NCBI GenBank assembly: GCA_023415895.1
Contig: JAEZJA010000075.1
Coordinates: forward strand, 1 to 7,298
DNA from: Bacillota bacterium
GTDB lineage: Bacteria > Bacillota > Clostridia > Oscillospirales > Acutalibacteraceae
Direction: 5' to 3'
Length of the DNA: 7,298 nucleotides
In this document: piece by piece, positions 1 through 6,834 of the stretch
Layout: each line of letters starts with the position of its first letter
Position numbering within the stretch: position 1 is the first letter of the stretch
Position numbers and translations under genes: made by a program
The notes under the pieces: model-generated
What the model saw: the letters and a program-made list of their open reading frames with translations, nothing else
Told to the model about the DNA's origin: nothing
Database searches by the model: none

Positions 1-78
1 AGAAAACGTCTGGACTACCATACCCCTGAGGAGCTATTTGATGCTTTCCTTGACCAAATCTACCGAGCTTCCCCGTGA
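1..78 (+). CDS. IS30-family transposase, C-terminal 25 residues (partial)
   Basis: Frame 1 is open from the first base and stops with TGA at 76-78. It reads RKRLDYHTPEELFDAFLDQ followed by IYRASP. IS30-family DDE transposases characteristically end with an 'RPRK-x-L-x-Y/W-x-TP-x-E-x-F' segment just after the catalytic core, and this matches closely. The protein would catalyse cut-and-paste or circle-mediated transposition of its own element. The catalytic residues lie outside the window, so it cannot be said whether the gene is intact. It is too short for standard ORF finding, and only motif similarity supports the call. Confidence 0.75.
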   Translation, partial: RKRLDYHTPEELFDAFLDQIYRASP

Positions 79-127
79 GACTGTTTATTTTGATGGAGTG
101 TTCAATTTGTTATTGCAATTTACGAAA
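1..127 (+). mobile_element. Right end of an IS30-family insertion sequence (left part outside window)
   Basis: The segment contains the end of a transposase reading frame (stop at 76-78) followed by about 50 bases of noncoding AT-rich DNA. The stretch near 100-124 (GTGTTCAATTTGTTATTGC and the following AATTTACG) resembles the terminal inverted repeats usual for IS30-family elements, which lie shortly after the transposase stop. The exact end cannot be fixed because the left inverted repeat and the target duplication are outside the window; 127 is an estimate. The neighbouring lipoprotein gene ends only about 25 bases further on and converges with the transposase. Confidence 0.5.
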
Positions 128-148
128 GAGAAAAAGAGAAAAAGAGAA
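124..148. repeat. Polypurine tandem tract (AAAAAGAG units)
   Basis: On the plus strand this stretch is purine only: a partial AAAGAG unit, then two exact copies of AAAAAGAG (131-138 and 139-146), then AA. It sits exactly between the probable end of the IS30-family element and the stop codon of the lipoprotein gene at 152-154. On the minus strand it is a pyrimidine tract just after that stop, but no stem precedes it, so I do not call it a terminator. Confidence 0.6.
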
Positions 149-151
149 TTA

Positions 152-1231
152 TTATTTGCTATAAATAAGCTTTCCACTATCGCTCACTTCGAAAAAGCCA
201 TCGGTGTCTTTAAAAGATTTAAAAGATTTATTTAGCTGCAAAGCACCATTCTCATCATATTTTTTGCAATATCCGTCAAACGTTACTGAATCAGTTGGCT
301 TATACGCTCCGCCGGAATAGATAAATAACGAGTTTTGAACAATTTTAATTTGCGGAAATAGCATTTTTTCATATTCGGATAAAGTATGAAAATTCGAATC
401 CAAAATTTTGAGCGTATCTGCATGGACAACAATTTTATCCATAAAATATTTTGCCTGTAAGCTTGAAGAGGAATAGGTTGTGCTATTGACCACATTTCCA
501 CTGGAATCAAGTTCTTTCATACTGGCCTGGTCTTCAATAAAACCATGGAAAAGAATTTTGCCATCTTTTGAAATATCATCAATGGAAACATTGTTTTCTT
601 GTGCCGTATAGGTCCATAGAAGCGAAAAATCCTCTGCTAAGCGGTTAATATACCACTGGCTATCATCAGAAAATCCCGTGGAAATGTATCCGCCGTTGGG
701 ATAAGTATAGGTAAAGCACGTGGTGAGATGGGGGTTCTCTTGTGATACAATCATGGAGCCATCATGTTTTATAATGGTGTAAGTTGTCGAAGTTGCAGGC
801 GATGCGATTGTATTGATAATCAATTCATCGTTGCTATTGAGCAAATAATTTGAATTGGAATGTTCGTCGATAGGTATTTCCGTTTTGCATCTTAATTTTC
901 CGTTCTGGTCATAAGAATAGATCTCGCCTGTTTTCGAAGCGTAAAAGAAAGTATCGTCTTTTAATGAAAAAACCTCACCAGAGACATGCTGAGGAATTTC
1001 AAAACGCTTTTTTCCGTTTTTTTCAAAAGAACTGATAGTGTAAGCGCTATCGGAGGAATGGTCACTTGGCTGGGAAGAGACACAATAAATATATCGTTCT
1101 GTTTCTAAAAATGAATGAATGGTGCCTTTAAAGGATAACTCAATTCTGTCGTTTGAAGTATTTGCGTTGCAAGAAACAAGATTGAAAGAAAACAAAACAA
1201 CCGCAATAAACAAAGCAAGAATCTTTTTCAA
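152..1231 (-). CDS. Predicted secreted lipoprotein with beta-propeller-like repeats, function unknown
   Basis: A 359-residue protein with a clear lipoprotein signal peptide: MKK, a hydrophobic run ILALFIAVVLFSFN, and the lipobox LVSC with Cys21 as the lipidation site. It is therefore predicted to be anchored on the outside of the cytoplasmic membrane. The longest reading frame begins with GTG at 1240, but that codon lies inside the ribosome binding site AGGAGG (1240-1245, minus strand). The TTG at 1229-1231 is 8 bases downstream of it and gives a standard signal peptide, so I choose TTG. The mature part holds recurrent strand-turn units of the type 'YDQNGKL', 'KHDGS', 'LDSSGNVV' and 'KYDENGALQLNKSF', as in PQQ/WD40-like beta-propellers. 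No catalytic motif or named family is recognised. Base composition is far lower in GC than in the neighbouring genes, suggesting an accessory or acquired gene. The C-terminus lies about 25 bases from the end of an insertion sequence, so slight truncation is possible. Confident as a gene and lipoprotein; the fold is inference. Confidence 0.85.
   Translation of the reverse strand: MKKILALFIAVVLFSFNLVSCNANTSNDRIELSFKGTIHSFLETERYIYCVSSQPSDHSSDSAYTISSFEKNGKKRFEIPQHVSGEVFSLKDDTFFYASKTGEIYSYDQNGKLRCKTEIPIDEHSNSNYLLNSNDELIINTIASPATSTTYTIIKHDGSMIVSQENPHLTTCFTYTYPNGGYISTGFSDDSQWYINRLAEDFSLLWTYTAQENNVSIDDISKDGKILFHGFIEDQASMKELDSSGNVVNSTTYSSSSLQAKYFMDKIVVHADTLKILDSNFHTLSEYEKMLFPQIKIVQNSLFIYSGGAYKPTDSVTFDGYCKKYDENGALQLNKSFKSFKDTDGFFEVSDSGKLIYSK
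211..228 (-). repeat. 9-bp tandem duplication inside the lipoprotein gene
   Basis: The unit TAAAAGATT (plus strand) occurs twice head to tail at 211-219 and 220-228. Being a multiple of three it keeps the frame and encodes a repeated Ser-Phe-Lys in the C-terminal part of the lipoprotein (KSFKSFKD). It is either a small in-frame slippage duplication or chance in AT-rich DNA. Confidence 0.7.
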
Positions 1232-1269
1232 ACAGTCCACCTCCTCTTAAATAATACCCATTCCTGCTT

Positions 1270-1323
1270 ACGGTTTGCCGGGTTCCCCCAAACCGTGGGT
1301 GTGCTGTACCCTTGGGACGGTTT
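1270..1323 (-). promoter_or_regulatory. Structured leader of the lipoprotein gene with two mutually exclusive hairpins
   Basis: Read on the minus strand, the leader contains three related arms. The first, AAACCGT (1317-1323), can pair with ACGGTTT (1290-1296), enclosing an inner GGGT/ACCC stem. The same central arm, extended to ACGGTTTG (1289-1296), can instead pair with CAAACCGT (1270-1277). That second hairpin has an inner GGG-GAA-CCC stem (1280-1288) and a two-base bulge. The hairpins share the central arm and cannot form together. No U-tract follows the second hairpin, so it is not a standard intrinsic terminator, and the ribosome binding site at 1240-1245 lies 24 bases further on. It matches no riboswitch class I recognise. 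The pairing is seen directly; a regulatory role is inference. Confidence 0.45.
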
Positions 1324-1327
1324 ATCA

Positions 1328-1356
1328 GAATTACCGAGGTGTCGCTGTTTTGTCAA
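1328..1356 (-). promoter_or_regulatory. Possible promoter of the lipoprotein gene
   Basis: The minus strand has a perfect consensus -35 box, TTGACA, at 1351-1356. The -10 box is poor: TAATTC at 17-base spacing (1328-1333) or GGTAAT at 15-base spacing. Transcription would begin near 1321 and give a leader of about 90 bases that contains the alternative hairpins. If it begins there, the outermost bases of the first hairpin arm would be missing. The position, between the alkD-like stop and the structured leader, fits a promoter; the weak -10 lowers confidence. Confidence 0.35.
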
Positions 1357-1452
1357 GTGCGTTTAAAACTTGTTATTCTTAAACATTCCTCCTTCCCTCT
1401 GGCTTGAGGCAATCATGCTGTGTTGGAGTTGTCCAAAGAACCAAAAGTCCCC

Positions 1453-2169
1453 CTACTTTATTTTGAGCGTGCGCAGATAGGTCTTTTGCTCATCGGTGAT
1501 GCGATAGCTTTCAATGGCTTTTTGGATGGCCTTGTTGTGCGTCCAGGTATCCAGTTTGTGCTGCTCGATGAAGGGGAGAATGGCATCGTATTGCTTGGCG
1601 AGCGCCGTCGCAAAATACCAGGCGATCATCATGTTGACATAATATTCCTCGCTGCGCACCCCAGCGACCAGATCGGCGTATTCCATGCGGAAGTGATCGT
1701 CGAGATACAAACTCATCAGCATTCCGATGCCGAAGCGCATGGTATAGGTCTGTCCCGAGGCCACCCATTGGCGGATTTTGTCGGGCAGCTCGTCCAGATG
1801 TGTTTTGAAGACCTTGGGGCTCATCAGATCGCAGGTTGCCCAGTTGTCGACATAGGGGAGAAAGGCGTCCAGCGCCGTCAAACAGTCGTCGACATCCTTG
1901 ATCTGCTCGATCAGGAAGGCGTGAAGGTTGTTTTCCTCGTAATAGTAGTGGGGGAGGAGACGCAAGAATTCATCGGCGGGTGTCGGAGCGCCCGCCGCGG
2001 GAGCGGGCAGCTTGGCGAACTCCCTGCTCAGCTTGCGCAATTCGGGAGTGCGCACGCCGATGACCGTCTGTTTCTCCACGGTGGGCATCAGCTTGCTGGC
2101 AAACTCCCGGTACTCCACATCCTGCAGGGCGAATAAGCGTTCGCGTATGTTCTCTTCCACCTGACTCAT
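1453..2169 (-). CDS. AlkD-family DNA alkylation repair protein (DNA glycosylase-like HEAT-repeat protein)
   Basis: A 238-residue, all-helical HEAT-like protein of the DNA alkylation repair (AlkD, PF08713-type) family, whose characterised members excise alkylated bases such as 3-methyladenine and 7-methylguanine. It acts in the cytoplasm on chromosomal DNA. Diagnostic stretches are IGVRTPELRKL (37-47), LPYVDNWATCD (104-114), MRFGIGMLM (144-152), YYVNMMIAWYFATALAKQY (176-194) and WTHNKAIQKAIES (209-221). Trp110, Asp114, Arg145 and Trp184 fall in the order and near the positions of Bacillus cereus AlkD residues Trp109, Asp113, Arg148 and Trp187, so the active site looks intact. The ATG at 2167-2169 has a good ribosome binding site, AAGGAG, 7 bases upstream (2177-2182). 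A weak promoter may be TTGTTT (2225-2230) with TATTTT (2203-2208) at 16-base spacing. Length is normal for the family. It follows valS after a 194-base gap with an inverted repeat. The substrate range is unknown, as the family also has members with no demonstrated glycosylase activity. Confidence 0.9.
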   Translation of the reverse strand: MSQVEENIRERLFALQDVEYREFASKLMPTVEKQTVIGVRTPELRKLSREFAKLPAPAAGAPTPADEFLRLLPHYYYEENNLHAFLIEQIKDVDDCLTALDAFLPYVDNWATCDLMSPKVFKTHLDELPDKIRQWVASGQTYTMRFGIGMLMSLYLDDHFRMEYADLVAGVRSEEYYVNMMIAWYFATALAKQYDAILPFIEQHKLDTWTHNKAIQKAIESYRITDEQKTYLRTLKIK

Positions 2170-2220
2170 AGTCCCTCTCCTTATTACTCATATGGTGACA
2201 GCAAAATAGCCATTCGCCCC

Positions 2221-2284
2221 AAGAAAACAATTTGCTGCGAATGACCCGTACATAGTCTGTCCGCAGCAAATCGGCAATTTTCTT
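2221..2284 (-). terminator. Inverted repeat between valS and the alkD-like gene, possible terminator
   Basis: The core is a perfect 10-base inverted repeat, ATTTGCTGCG at 2230-2239 and CGCAGCAAAT at 2262-2271, with a 22-base loop. Outer arms AAGAAAA (2221-2227) and TTTTCTT (2278-2284) extend it imperfectly. On the minus strand the stem is followed at once by TGTTTTCTT, a modest U-rich tail, so it may end valS transcription about 80 bases after the stop. The long loop and interrupted tail are not ideal. It could also act as a protein-binding site or leader element for the alkD-like gene, whose start is about 50 bases away. Confidence 0.45.
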
Positions 2285-2363
2285 TAGAGGCTTTCGTTAT
2301 CCTGTCGCGTAAGCCCTATGATCAAGATCCAACATTTCTTATTGCTTTTTTAAGCGTGCCCTA

Positions 2364-5006
2364 TTACAGATTGGCAAGGCTGGCATCGAGCAGAGCCAGC
2401 TTTTCCTGCAGACGGCTGGCATTTTCCCGTGCCGTTTCTACAACGGCGGCGGGTGCTTTGGAAGTGAAGGCTTCGTTGCCCAGCTTCACCAGTACGCCGT
2501 CGAGCTGCTTTTGCACCGTCTGCTTCTCACGCGTCAGACGGGCGCGCTCCGCTTCCTTGTCCACCAGTTCCTCCATGGGAATCTTGATGGTGGCATCGGC
2601 AGTGACGATGCTCACGGCCGAGTCGATGGCAAAGGAAGAACCGACACACACCTTGGAAGCTGACGCGAGTCGTTCCATGAAGATCGCACCGCGTTCAAAG
2701 GCAGCAGTGAAGGTTGTTTCGACATAGACCTCTGCCTTGCGGGAGGGCGGCACGTTCATTTCCGCGCGGCGGTTGCGGATGGCGCGGATGGCATCCATCA
2801 CGCGCTCCATTTCGCGTTCCTCCGCCGGGAAGTCCAGTGCGCTGTCGTATACCGGCCAAGCGGACTTCATCAGCGTTTCGCCCTCGTGGGGTATGGTCTG
2901 CCAGATTTCCTCTGTAATAAAGGGCATGAAGGGATGCAGCAGCTTGAGCATGCCCGTCATGACGAAAACAAGTACCTGGCAGGCGCCCGCGGCGTTGTCA
3001 CCCTGCAGGCGGGCTTTGCACAGCTCAATATACCAGTCGCAGAAATGATCCCAAATGAAATCGTAAAGCTTCTGGACGGCAATGCCGAGCTCAAACTTTT
3101 CGAGGTTTTCGGTCACTTCTTTGACGAGCGCATTGTATTTGGAGATAATCCACTTGTCTTCGGGCTCGAGCGTGTCGGGCAGGCTCAATTTCACGTCATG
3201 CTCGCCAATGTTCATCAGGATAAAACGGGCGGCGTTCCACAGCTTGTTGGCGAAGTTGCGGGAGGCTTCCACCTTTTCGTCGGTGAAGCGCATATCGTTT
3301 CCGGGGCTGTTGCCCGTGGCGAGTGTAAAGCGCAGCGCGTCCGCGCCGTATTGATCGATGATCTCAAGCGGGTCGATGCCGTTGCCAAGGGATTTGGACA
3401 TCTTGCGTCCCTGCGCATCGCGCACAAGTCCGTGGATGAACACGGTGTCAAACGGAACCTTGCCCATATGCTCGAGGCCCGAGAACATCATGCGCACAAC
3501 CCAGAAGAAGATGATGTCATAACCGGTGACCAGCGTGTTGGTCGGGTAGAAATAGTCCAGCTCGGGCGTTTTATCCGGCCAGCCGAGCGTGGAAAAGGGC
3601 CACAGGGCGGAGGAGAACCAGGTGTCAAGCGTGTCCTCGTCCTGATGCAGATGGTGGGAGCCGCAATGCGGGCAGACAGTCGCATCCTCCCGGCTGACAA
3701 TCAGCTCGCCGCAGTCGTCGCAGTACCATGCGGGGATGCGATGGCCCCACCACAGCTGACGCGAAATGCACCAGTCGCGGATGTTCTCCAGCCAGTGAAA
3801 ATACACCTTGTCAAAGCGCTCGGGGACGAATTTGGTCTCACCCTGTCTAACCGCTTCAATGGCCGGCTGGGCAAGAGGCTGCATCTTGACGAACCACTGC
3901 AGAGAAACACGCGGTTCAATGACCGTATGGCAGCGATAGCAGGAGCCGACGTTATGCTTCATCGGTTCGGTTTTCACAAGGAAACCCTGCTCCTCCAGAT
4001 CCTTTACGATCGCTTTGCGGCACTCCATGATGGTCATGCCCTGGTATTTGCCCGCCAGCTCGTTCATCACGCCGCTGTCGTCGGTTACGGTGATGACGGG
4101 CAGCTGATGGCGCAGGCCGACCTCAAAGTCGTTAGGGTCGTGGGCGGGCGTGATCTTGACAACACCCGTGCCGAAATCCATTTCGACATAGGTGTCGGCA
4201 ATGACCGGAATCTCTTTATTGACGATGGGCAGCATCACCGTCTTGCCGACAAAGGACGCATAGCGCTCGTCGTCGGGGTGCACGGCCACGGCCGTATCGC
4301 CCAGCAGCGTTTCGGGGCGGGTGGTGGCCAGCTCCAGATAGCCGCTGCCGTCGGCCAAGGGATAACGAAGATGATAGAAAGCGGCGTCCTTCTCCTCAAA
4401 CTCCACCTCGGCATCCGAAATGGAGGTGTGGCAGTGGGTGCACCAGTTGATAATGCGCTCGCCGCGGTAAATCAGATCCTTTTCATACAGGCGGACAAAG
4501 ACCTCGCGCACAGCCTTGGAGCAGCCTTCGTCCAGCGTGAAGCGTTCACGCTCCCAGTCGCAGGAGGAGCCCATTTTCTTGAGCTGCTCGATGATGCGGC
4601 TGCCGTATTTATCTTTCCATGCCCAGGCGCGCTCAAGAAACGCGTCACGGCCGATATCTTCCTTTTTGATGCCTTCCTTGGCCATGGCCTCGACAATCTT
4701 GGCCTCGGTCGCAATGGAGGCGTGGTCGGTGCCCGGCATCCACAGCGCTTCATAGCCCTGCATCCGCCGCCAGCGGATCAGAATATCCTGAAGAGTGTTG
4801 TCCAGCGCATGACCCATGTGCAGCTGTCCCGTAATGTTGGGAGGGGGGATGACGATGGTGTACGGCTTCTTTTTGCTGCCGTGCTTGTGCGGTATCGCGT
4901 GAAAATATCCGCCGTCCATCCAGAATTGGTAGATGCGGTTTTCCACTTCCGACGGCTCATAAACCTTTGCCAGTTGTTTCGATGAACTTCCCATGCTATT
5001 TCCCAT
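2364..5006 (-). CDS. valS: Valyl-tRNA synthetase
   Basis: An 880-residue cytoplasmic class Ia aminoacyl-tRNA synthetase that joins valine to tRNA-Val using ATP and hydrolyses mischarged threonyl-tRNA at its editing site. The N-terminus has [15 protein letters not shown] with the HIGH-type signature HMGH at 63-66. The editing (CP1) domain includes [17 protein letters not shown] (228-244) and [15 protein letters not shown] is intact at 535-539 ([14 protein letters not shown]). Two Cys pairs at 429-432 (CDDC) and 445-448 (CPHC) suggest a zinc knuckle. The anticodon-binding helical domain is followed by the C-terminal coiled-coil arm (about 815-880) typical of ValRS, and length is normal. Two in-frame ATGs compete as start: 5006, with AAAGG only one base upstream, and 4994 (Met5), with a weak GGGA six bases upstream. 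Both give a complete protein. The gene lies 141 bases downstream of yifB, with its own promoter and only a short leader. Confidence 0.98.
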   Translation of the reverse strand: MGNSMGSSSKQLAKVYEPSEVENRIYQFWMDGGYFHAIPHKHGSKKKPYTIVIPPPNITGQLHMGHALDNTLQDILIRWRRMQGYEALWMPGTDHASIATEAKIVEAMAKEGIKKEDIGRDAFLERAWAWKDKYGSRIIEQLKKMGSSCDWERERFTLDEGCSKAVREVFVRLYEKDLIYRGERIINWCTHCHTSISDAEVEFEEKDAAFYHLRYPLADGSGYLELATTRPETLLGDTAVAVHPDDERYASFVGKTVMLPIVNKEIPVIADTYVEMDFGTGVVKITPAHDPNDFEVGLRHQLPVITVTDDSGVMNELAGKYQGMTIMECRKAIVKDLEEQGFLVKTEPMKHNVGSCYRCHTVIEPRVSLQWFVKMQPLAQPAIEAVRQGETKFVPERFDKVYFHWLENIRDWCISRQLWWGHRIPAWYCDDCGELIVSREDATVCPHCGSHHLHQDEDTLDTWFSSALWPFSTLGWPDKTPELDYFYPTNTLVTGYDIIFFWVVRMMFSGLEHMGKVPFDTVFIHGLVRDAQGRKMSKSLGNGIDPLEIIDQYGADALRFTLATGNSPGNDMRFTDEKVEASRNFANKLWNAARFILMNIGEHDVKLSLPDTLEPEDKWIISKYNALVKEVTENLEKFELGIAVQKLYDFIWDHFCDWYIELCKARLQGDNAAGACQVLVFVMTGMLKLLHPFMPFITEEIWQTIPHEGETLMKSAWPVYDSALDFPAEEREMERVMDAIRAIRNRRAEMNVPPSRKAEVYVETTFTAAFERGAIFMERLASASKVCVGSSFAIDSAVSIVTADATIKIPMEELVDKEAERARLTREKQTVQKQLDGVLVKLGNEAFTSKAPAAVVETARENASRLQEKLALLDASLANL

Positions 5007-5065
5007 GCCTTTCTAAAGGGCTGTGATGCTTGCAGTAAAACGCTTACCCCTGTTACTATCCCTCA

Positions 5066-5094
5066 ATAATACCACACGATGTAAGGGCGTGCAA
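5066..5094 (-). promoter_or_regulatory. Promoter of valS
   Basis: On the minus strand, -35 TTGCAC (5089-5094) and -10 TATTAT (5066-5071) are separated by exactly 17 bases, and TGG directly before the -10 makes it an extended -10. Transcription would start near 5059, leaving a leader of about 53 bases before the first ATG. This is far too short for a T-box riboswitch, which usually needs roughly 200 bases or more. A bulged hairpin (ATTTC-GCC paired with GGC-GAAAT, 5096-5123) lies just upstream of the -35 box. It has no U-tract on the minus strand, so I do not call it a yifB terminator. Confidence 0.7.
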
Positions 5095-5147
5095 GATTTC
5101 TCCGCCTTCTTTTAGGGCGAAATTTTCCTTCTTTCAGGATTATGCCA

Positions 5148-6680
5148 TTACCGCCGCCAGTATTTGCGGTCGAGACTGCGGTATTGCACGGCTTCGGCCA
5201 GATGAGCCGTGTCAATGCGGTCGGCAGCATCAAGGTCGGCAATCGTACGCGCCACCTTAAGCAGCCGGTCGTACGCGCGCGCCGACAGTCCCATACGGTC
5301 AAACACGCTGCGCAGCATAGTTTCGGCTTCGGGCGTCATGGTGCACACCTCCCGCAGCATACCCGCCGGGATGTGGGCATTGTTGGTGATGGGCGTGCCC
5401 TTGAAGCGCGCGAGCTGACGTGCCCGTGCGGCATTGACGCGCTCACGCATGACCGCCGAGCTTTCGGACGGCTGATGAGAAGCCAGCTGGTCATATTCCA
5501 CAGGCGGGACCTCAATATGTAGGTCAATGCGGTCGAGCAGCGGGCCGGAGATACGTGCGAGATAGGTCTGCTGCGCATTGGGGGAACAGCGGCAGGCCTT
5601 GGTCGGATGGCCGAAGTAACCGCAGGGACATGGATTCATGGCGGCGACCAGCATAAAGGCGCAGGGGTAGGTCAGCGAAGCGCTGACGCGCGAAATGGTG
5701 ACACAGGAATCCTCCAGCGGTTGGCGCAGCGCTTCCATGGCCATGCGCGAGAATTCGGGCAGCTCATCGAGAAAGAGCACGCCCTGATGCGCCAGCGAGA
5801 CCTCACCCGGACGGGGAACCGCGCCGCCGCCGGTCAGTCCCGCTGTTGACACGCCGTGATGGGGTGAACGAAAGGGGCGGGCGCGCAGAAGACCCGCGCC
5901 GCCCGGCAGCGTGCCCGCAATCGAGTGGATTTTGGTCGCCTCGAGCGCTTCGGCCTGCGTCATGTCGGGCAGGATGGAGGGCAATCGGCGGGCGAGCATG
6001 CTTTTGCCCGAACCGGGAGGGCCGATGAGCAGAATGTTGTGGGAGCCTGCCGCCGCGACCTCAAGCGCGCGGCGGGCGGCTAGTTGACCGCTGACATCCG
6101 AAAAATCGGCTTCTTCACCGGTGCTGTCGAGCAGATGGGGGAAATCGGAGGGCTTGGTTTCGGAAATGGGCGTGATACCCGCCAAATGGTTGAGCAGAGC
6201 GGGAACAGTGGGAACGGGATACACCCCAATGCCGCTGACGACCGCGCCCTCCGCCGCGTTGGTTTGAGGAACGAATACCCGCTTTAGACCCGCGTCCCGC
6301 GCGGCGATCACCATGGGCAGCACGCCGCGTATCGGGCGCACCTCGCCTGTCAGCGACAGCTCGCCCACGAAAGCAGCGTCGTCCATCGGCGCGTCGAGCT
6401 GTCCGCTGGCGCGCAGCAGGGCAAGCAGCAGGGGCAGATCGTAGACCGATCCTTCCTTGCGCACATCGGCGGGAGCCAGGTTGACCGTGATGCGGCTGAC
6501 CGGGTAGGTAAAGCCGCAGTTTTTCATGGAGGCGCGCACGCGGTCACGCGACTCGCGCACGGCCGCACCCGGCAGTCCGACCACGTCGAAGCCGGGCAGA
6601 CCCTGGGACAAATCGGCCTCCACACCGATCAGAAAGCCGTCCACGCCCTGCAGACCCATACTGTTGATACGTGCAAACAT
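5148..6680 (-). CDS. yifB: YifB/ComM family Mg-chelatase-like AAA+ ATPase
   Basis: A 510-residue AAA+ ATPase of the YifB/ComM family. ComM of Gram-negative transformable bacteria is a hexameric helicase that promotes branch migration during natural transformation; the role in Firmicutes is less clear. The N-terminal Lon-protease-like (ChlI) domain begins MFARINSMGLQG and includes GLPGFDVVGLPGAAVRESRDR and VNLAPADVRKEGS. Walker A is GPPGSGKS (220-227) and Walker B is VLFLDE (301-306), followed by a cysteine cluster CPCG (351-354) and CRC (363-365). The SGPLLDRIDLHIEVP segment and the C-terminal Mg-chelatase domain (SARAYDRLLKVARTIADL) complete the family. The frame is open up to 6755. I choose the ATG at 6678-6680 because the family consistently begins there, AGGGG lies 7 bases upstream, and the -10 box at 6741-6746 would place longer starts before the transcript. 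It lies between addA and valS on the same strand, with its own promoter. Confidence 0.96.
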   Translation of the reverse strand: MFARINSMGLQGVDGFLIGVEADLSQGLPGFDVVGLPGAAVRESRDRVRASMKNCGFTYPVSRITVNLAPADVRKEGSVYDLPLLLALLRASGQLDAPMDDAAFVGELSLTGEVRPIRGVLPMVIAARDAGLKRVFVPQTNAAEGAVVSGIGVYPVPTVPALLNHLAGITPISETKPSDFPHLLDSTGEEADFSDVSGQLAARRALEVAAAGSHNILLIGPPGSGKSMLARRLPSILPDMTQAEALEATKIHSIAGTLPGGAGLLRARPFRSPHHGVSTAGLTGGGAVPRPGEVSLAHQGVLFLDELPEFSRMAMEALRQPLEDSCVTISRVSASLTYPCAFMLVAAMNPCPCGYFGHPTKACRCSPNAQQTYLARISGPLLDRIDLHIEVPPVEYDQLASHQPSESSAVMRERVNAARARQLARFKGTPITNNAHIPAGMLREVCTMTPEAETMLRSVFDRMGLSARAYDRLLKVARTIADLDAADRIDTAHLAEAVQYRSLDRKYWRR

Positions 6681-6740
6681 CCCGCCACCCCTACCCTTAT
6701 CCCAGAATACAAAACCACGGCTATACAGCCATATAGTGGA

Positions 6741-6769
6741 ATTATAGTATAACAAAGGAGAAAAGTAAA
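6741..6769 (-). promoter_or_regulatory. Promoter of yifB
   Basis: On the minus strand a perfect -10 box TATAAT (6741-6746) is preceded at 17 bases by TTTACT (6764-6769), which matches four of six -35 consensus bases. The start point would be near 6734, giving a leader of about 55 bases before the yifB ATG. A short inverted repeat, CTATA (6721-6725) with TATAG (6732-6736), lies right at the predicted start point and could be an operator or a 5' hairpin. Confidence 0.7.
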
Positions 6770-6806
6770 TGGATGGCGGGAAAGTTGTCGGATTATTGTA
6801 TAAACG

Positions 6807-6834
6807 CGCGGCGGTTCTTCAGCGTACCGCCGCG
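6807..6834 (-). terminator. Probable intrinsic terminator overlapping the end of addA
   Basis: On the minus strand, CGCGGCGGT (6826-6834) and ACCGCCGCG (6807-6815) form a perfect 9-base GC-rich stem with a 10-base loop that contains the addA stop codon (6819-6821). It is followed by CG and then TTTATACAATAAT, which is AU-rich though not a pure U run. The position, ahead of a strong separate yifB promoter, supports termination of the addA transcript. Confidence 0.55.

Noticed and set aside
1238..1240. GTG as the start of the lipoprotein gene
   Set aside because: It is part of the AGGAGG ribosome binding site region and would add Asp-Cys before the signal peptide. The TTG at 1229-1231 has correct spacing and gives a standard MKK start.
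1260..1330. Cyclic-di-GMP-I or other known riboswitch, suggested by GGCAAACC in the leader
   Set aside because: Only that short word matches; the downstream conserved parts of the class, such as GACGCAAAGCC, are absent.
1420..2136. A 238-codon plus-strand frame opposite the alkD-like gene
   Set aside because: The minus-strand frame has full AlkD-family motifs and a proper ribosome binding site. The antisense frame has neither and is a codon-bias shadow.
2886..4985. A 699-codon open frame on the plus strand opposite valS
   Set aside because: It lies wholly antisense to an unmistakable valS. GC-rich codon use in the real gene leaves its antisense frame free of stops; the predicted peptide shows no family features.
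5096..5123. Hairpin after yifB as an intrinsic terminator
   Set aside because: The stem has a three-base bulge and no U-tract follows on the minus strand. The T-rich side faces the plus strand, where there is no gene to end.
6681..6755. Extension of yifB by 25 codons to the first ATG of the frame
   Set aside because: The added residues are not family-like, and that ATG lies upstream of the predicted transcription start point.
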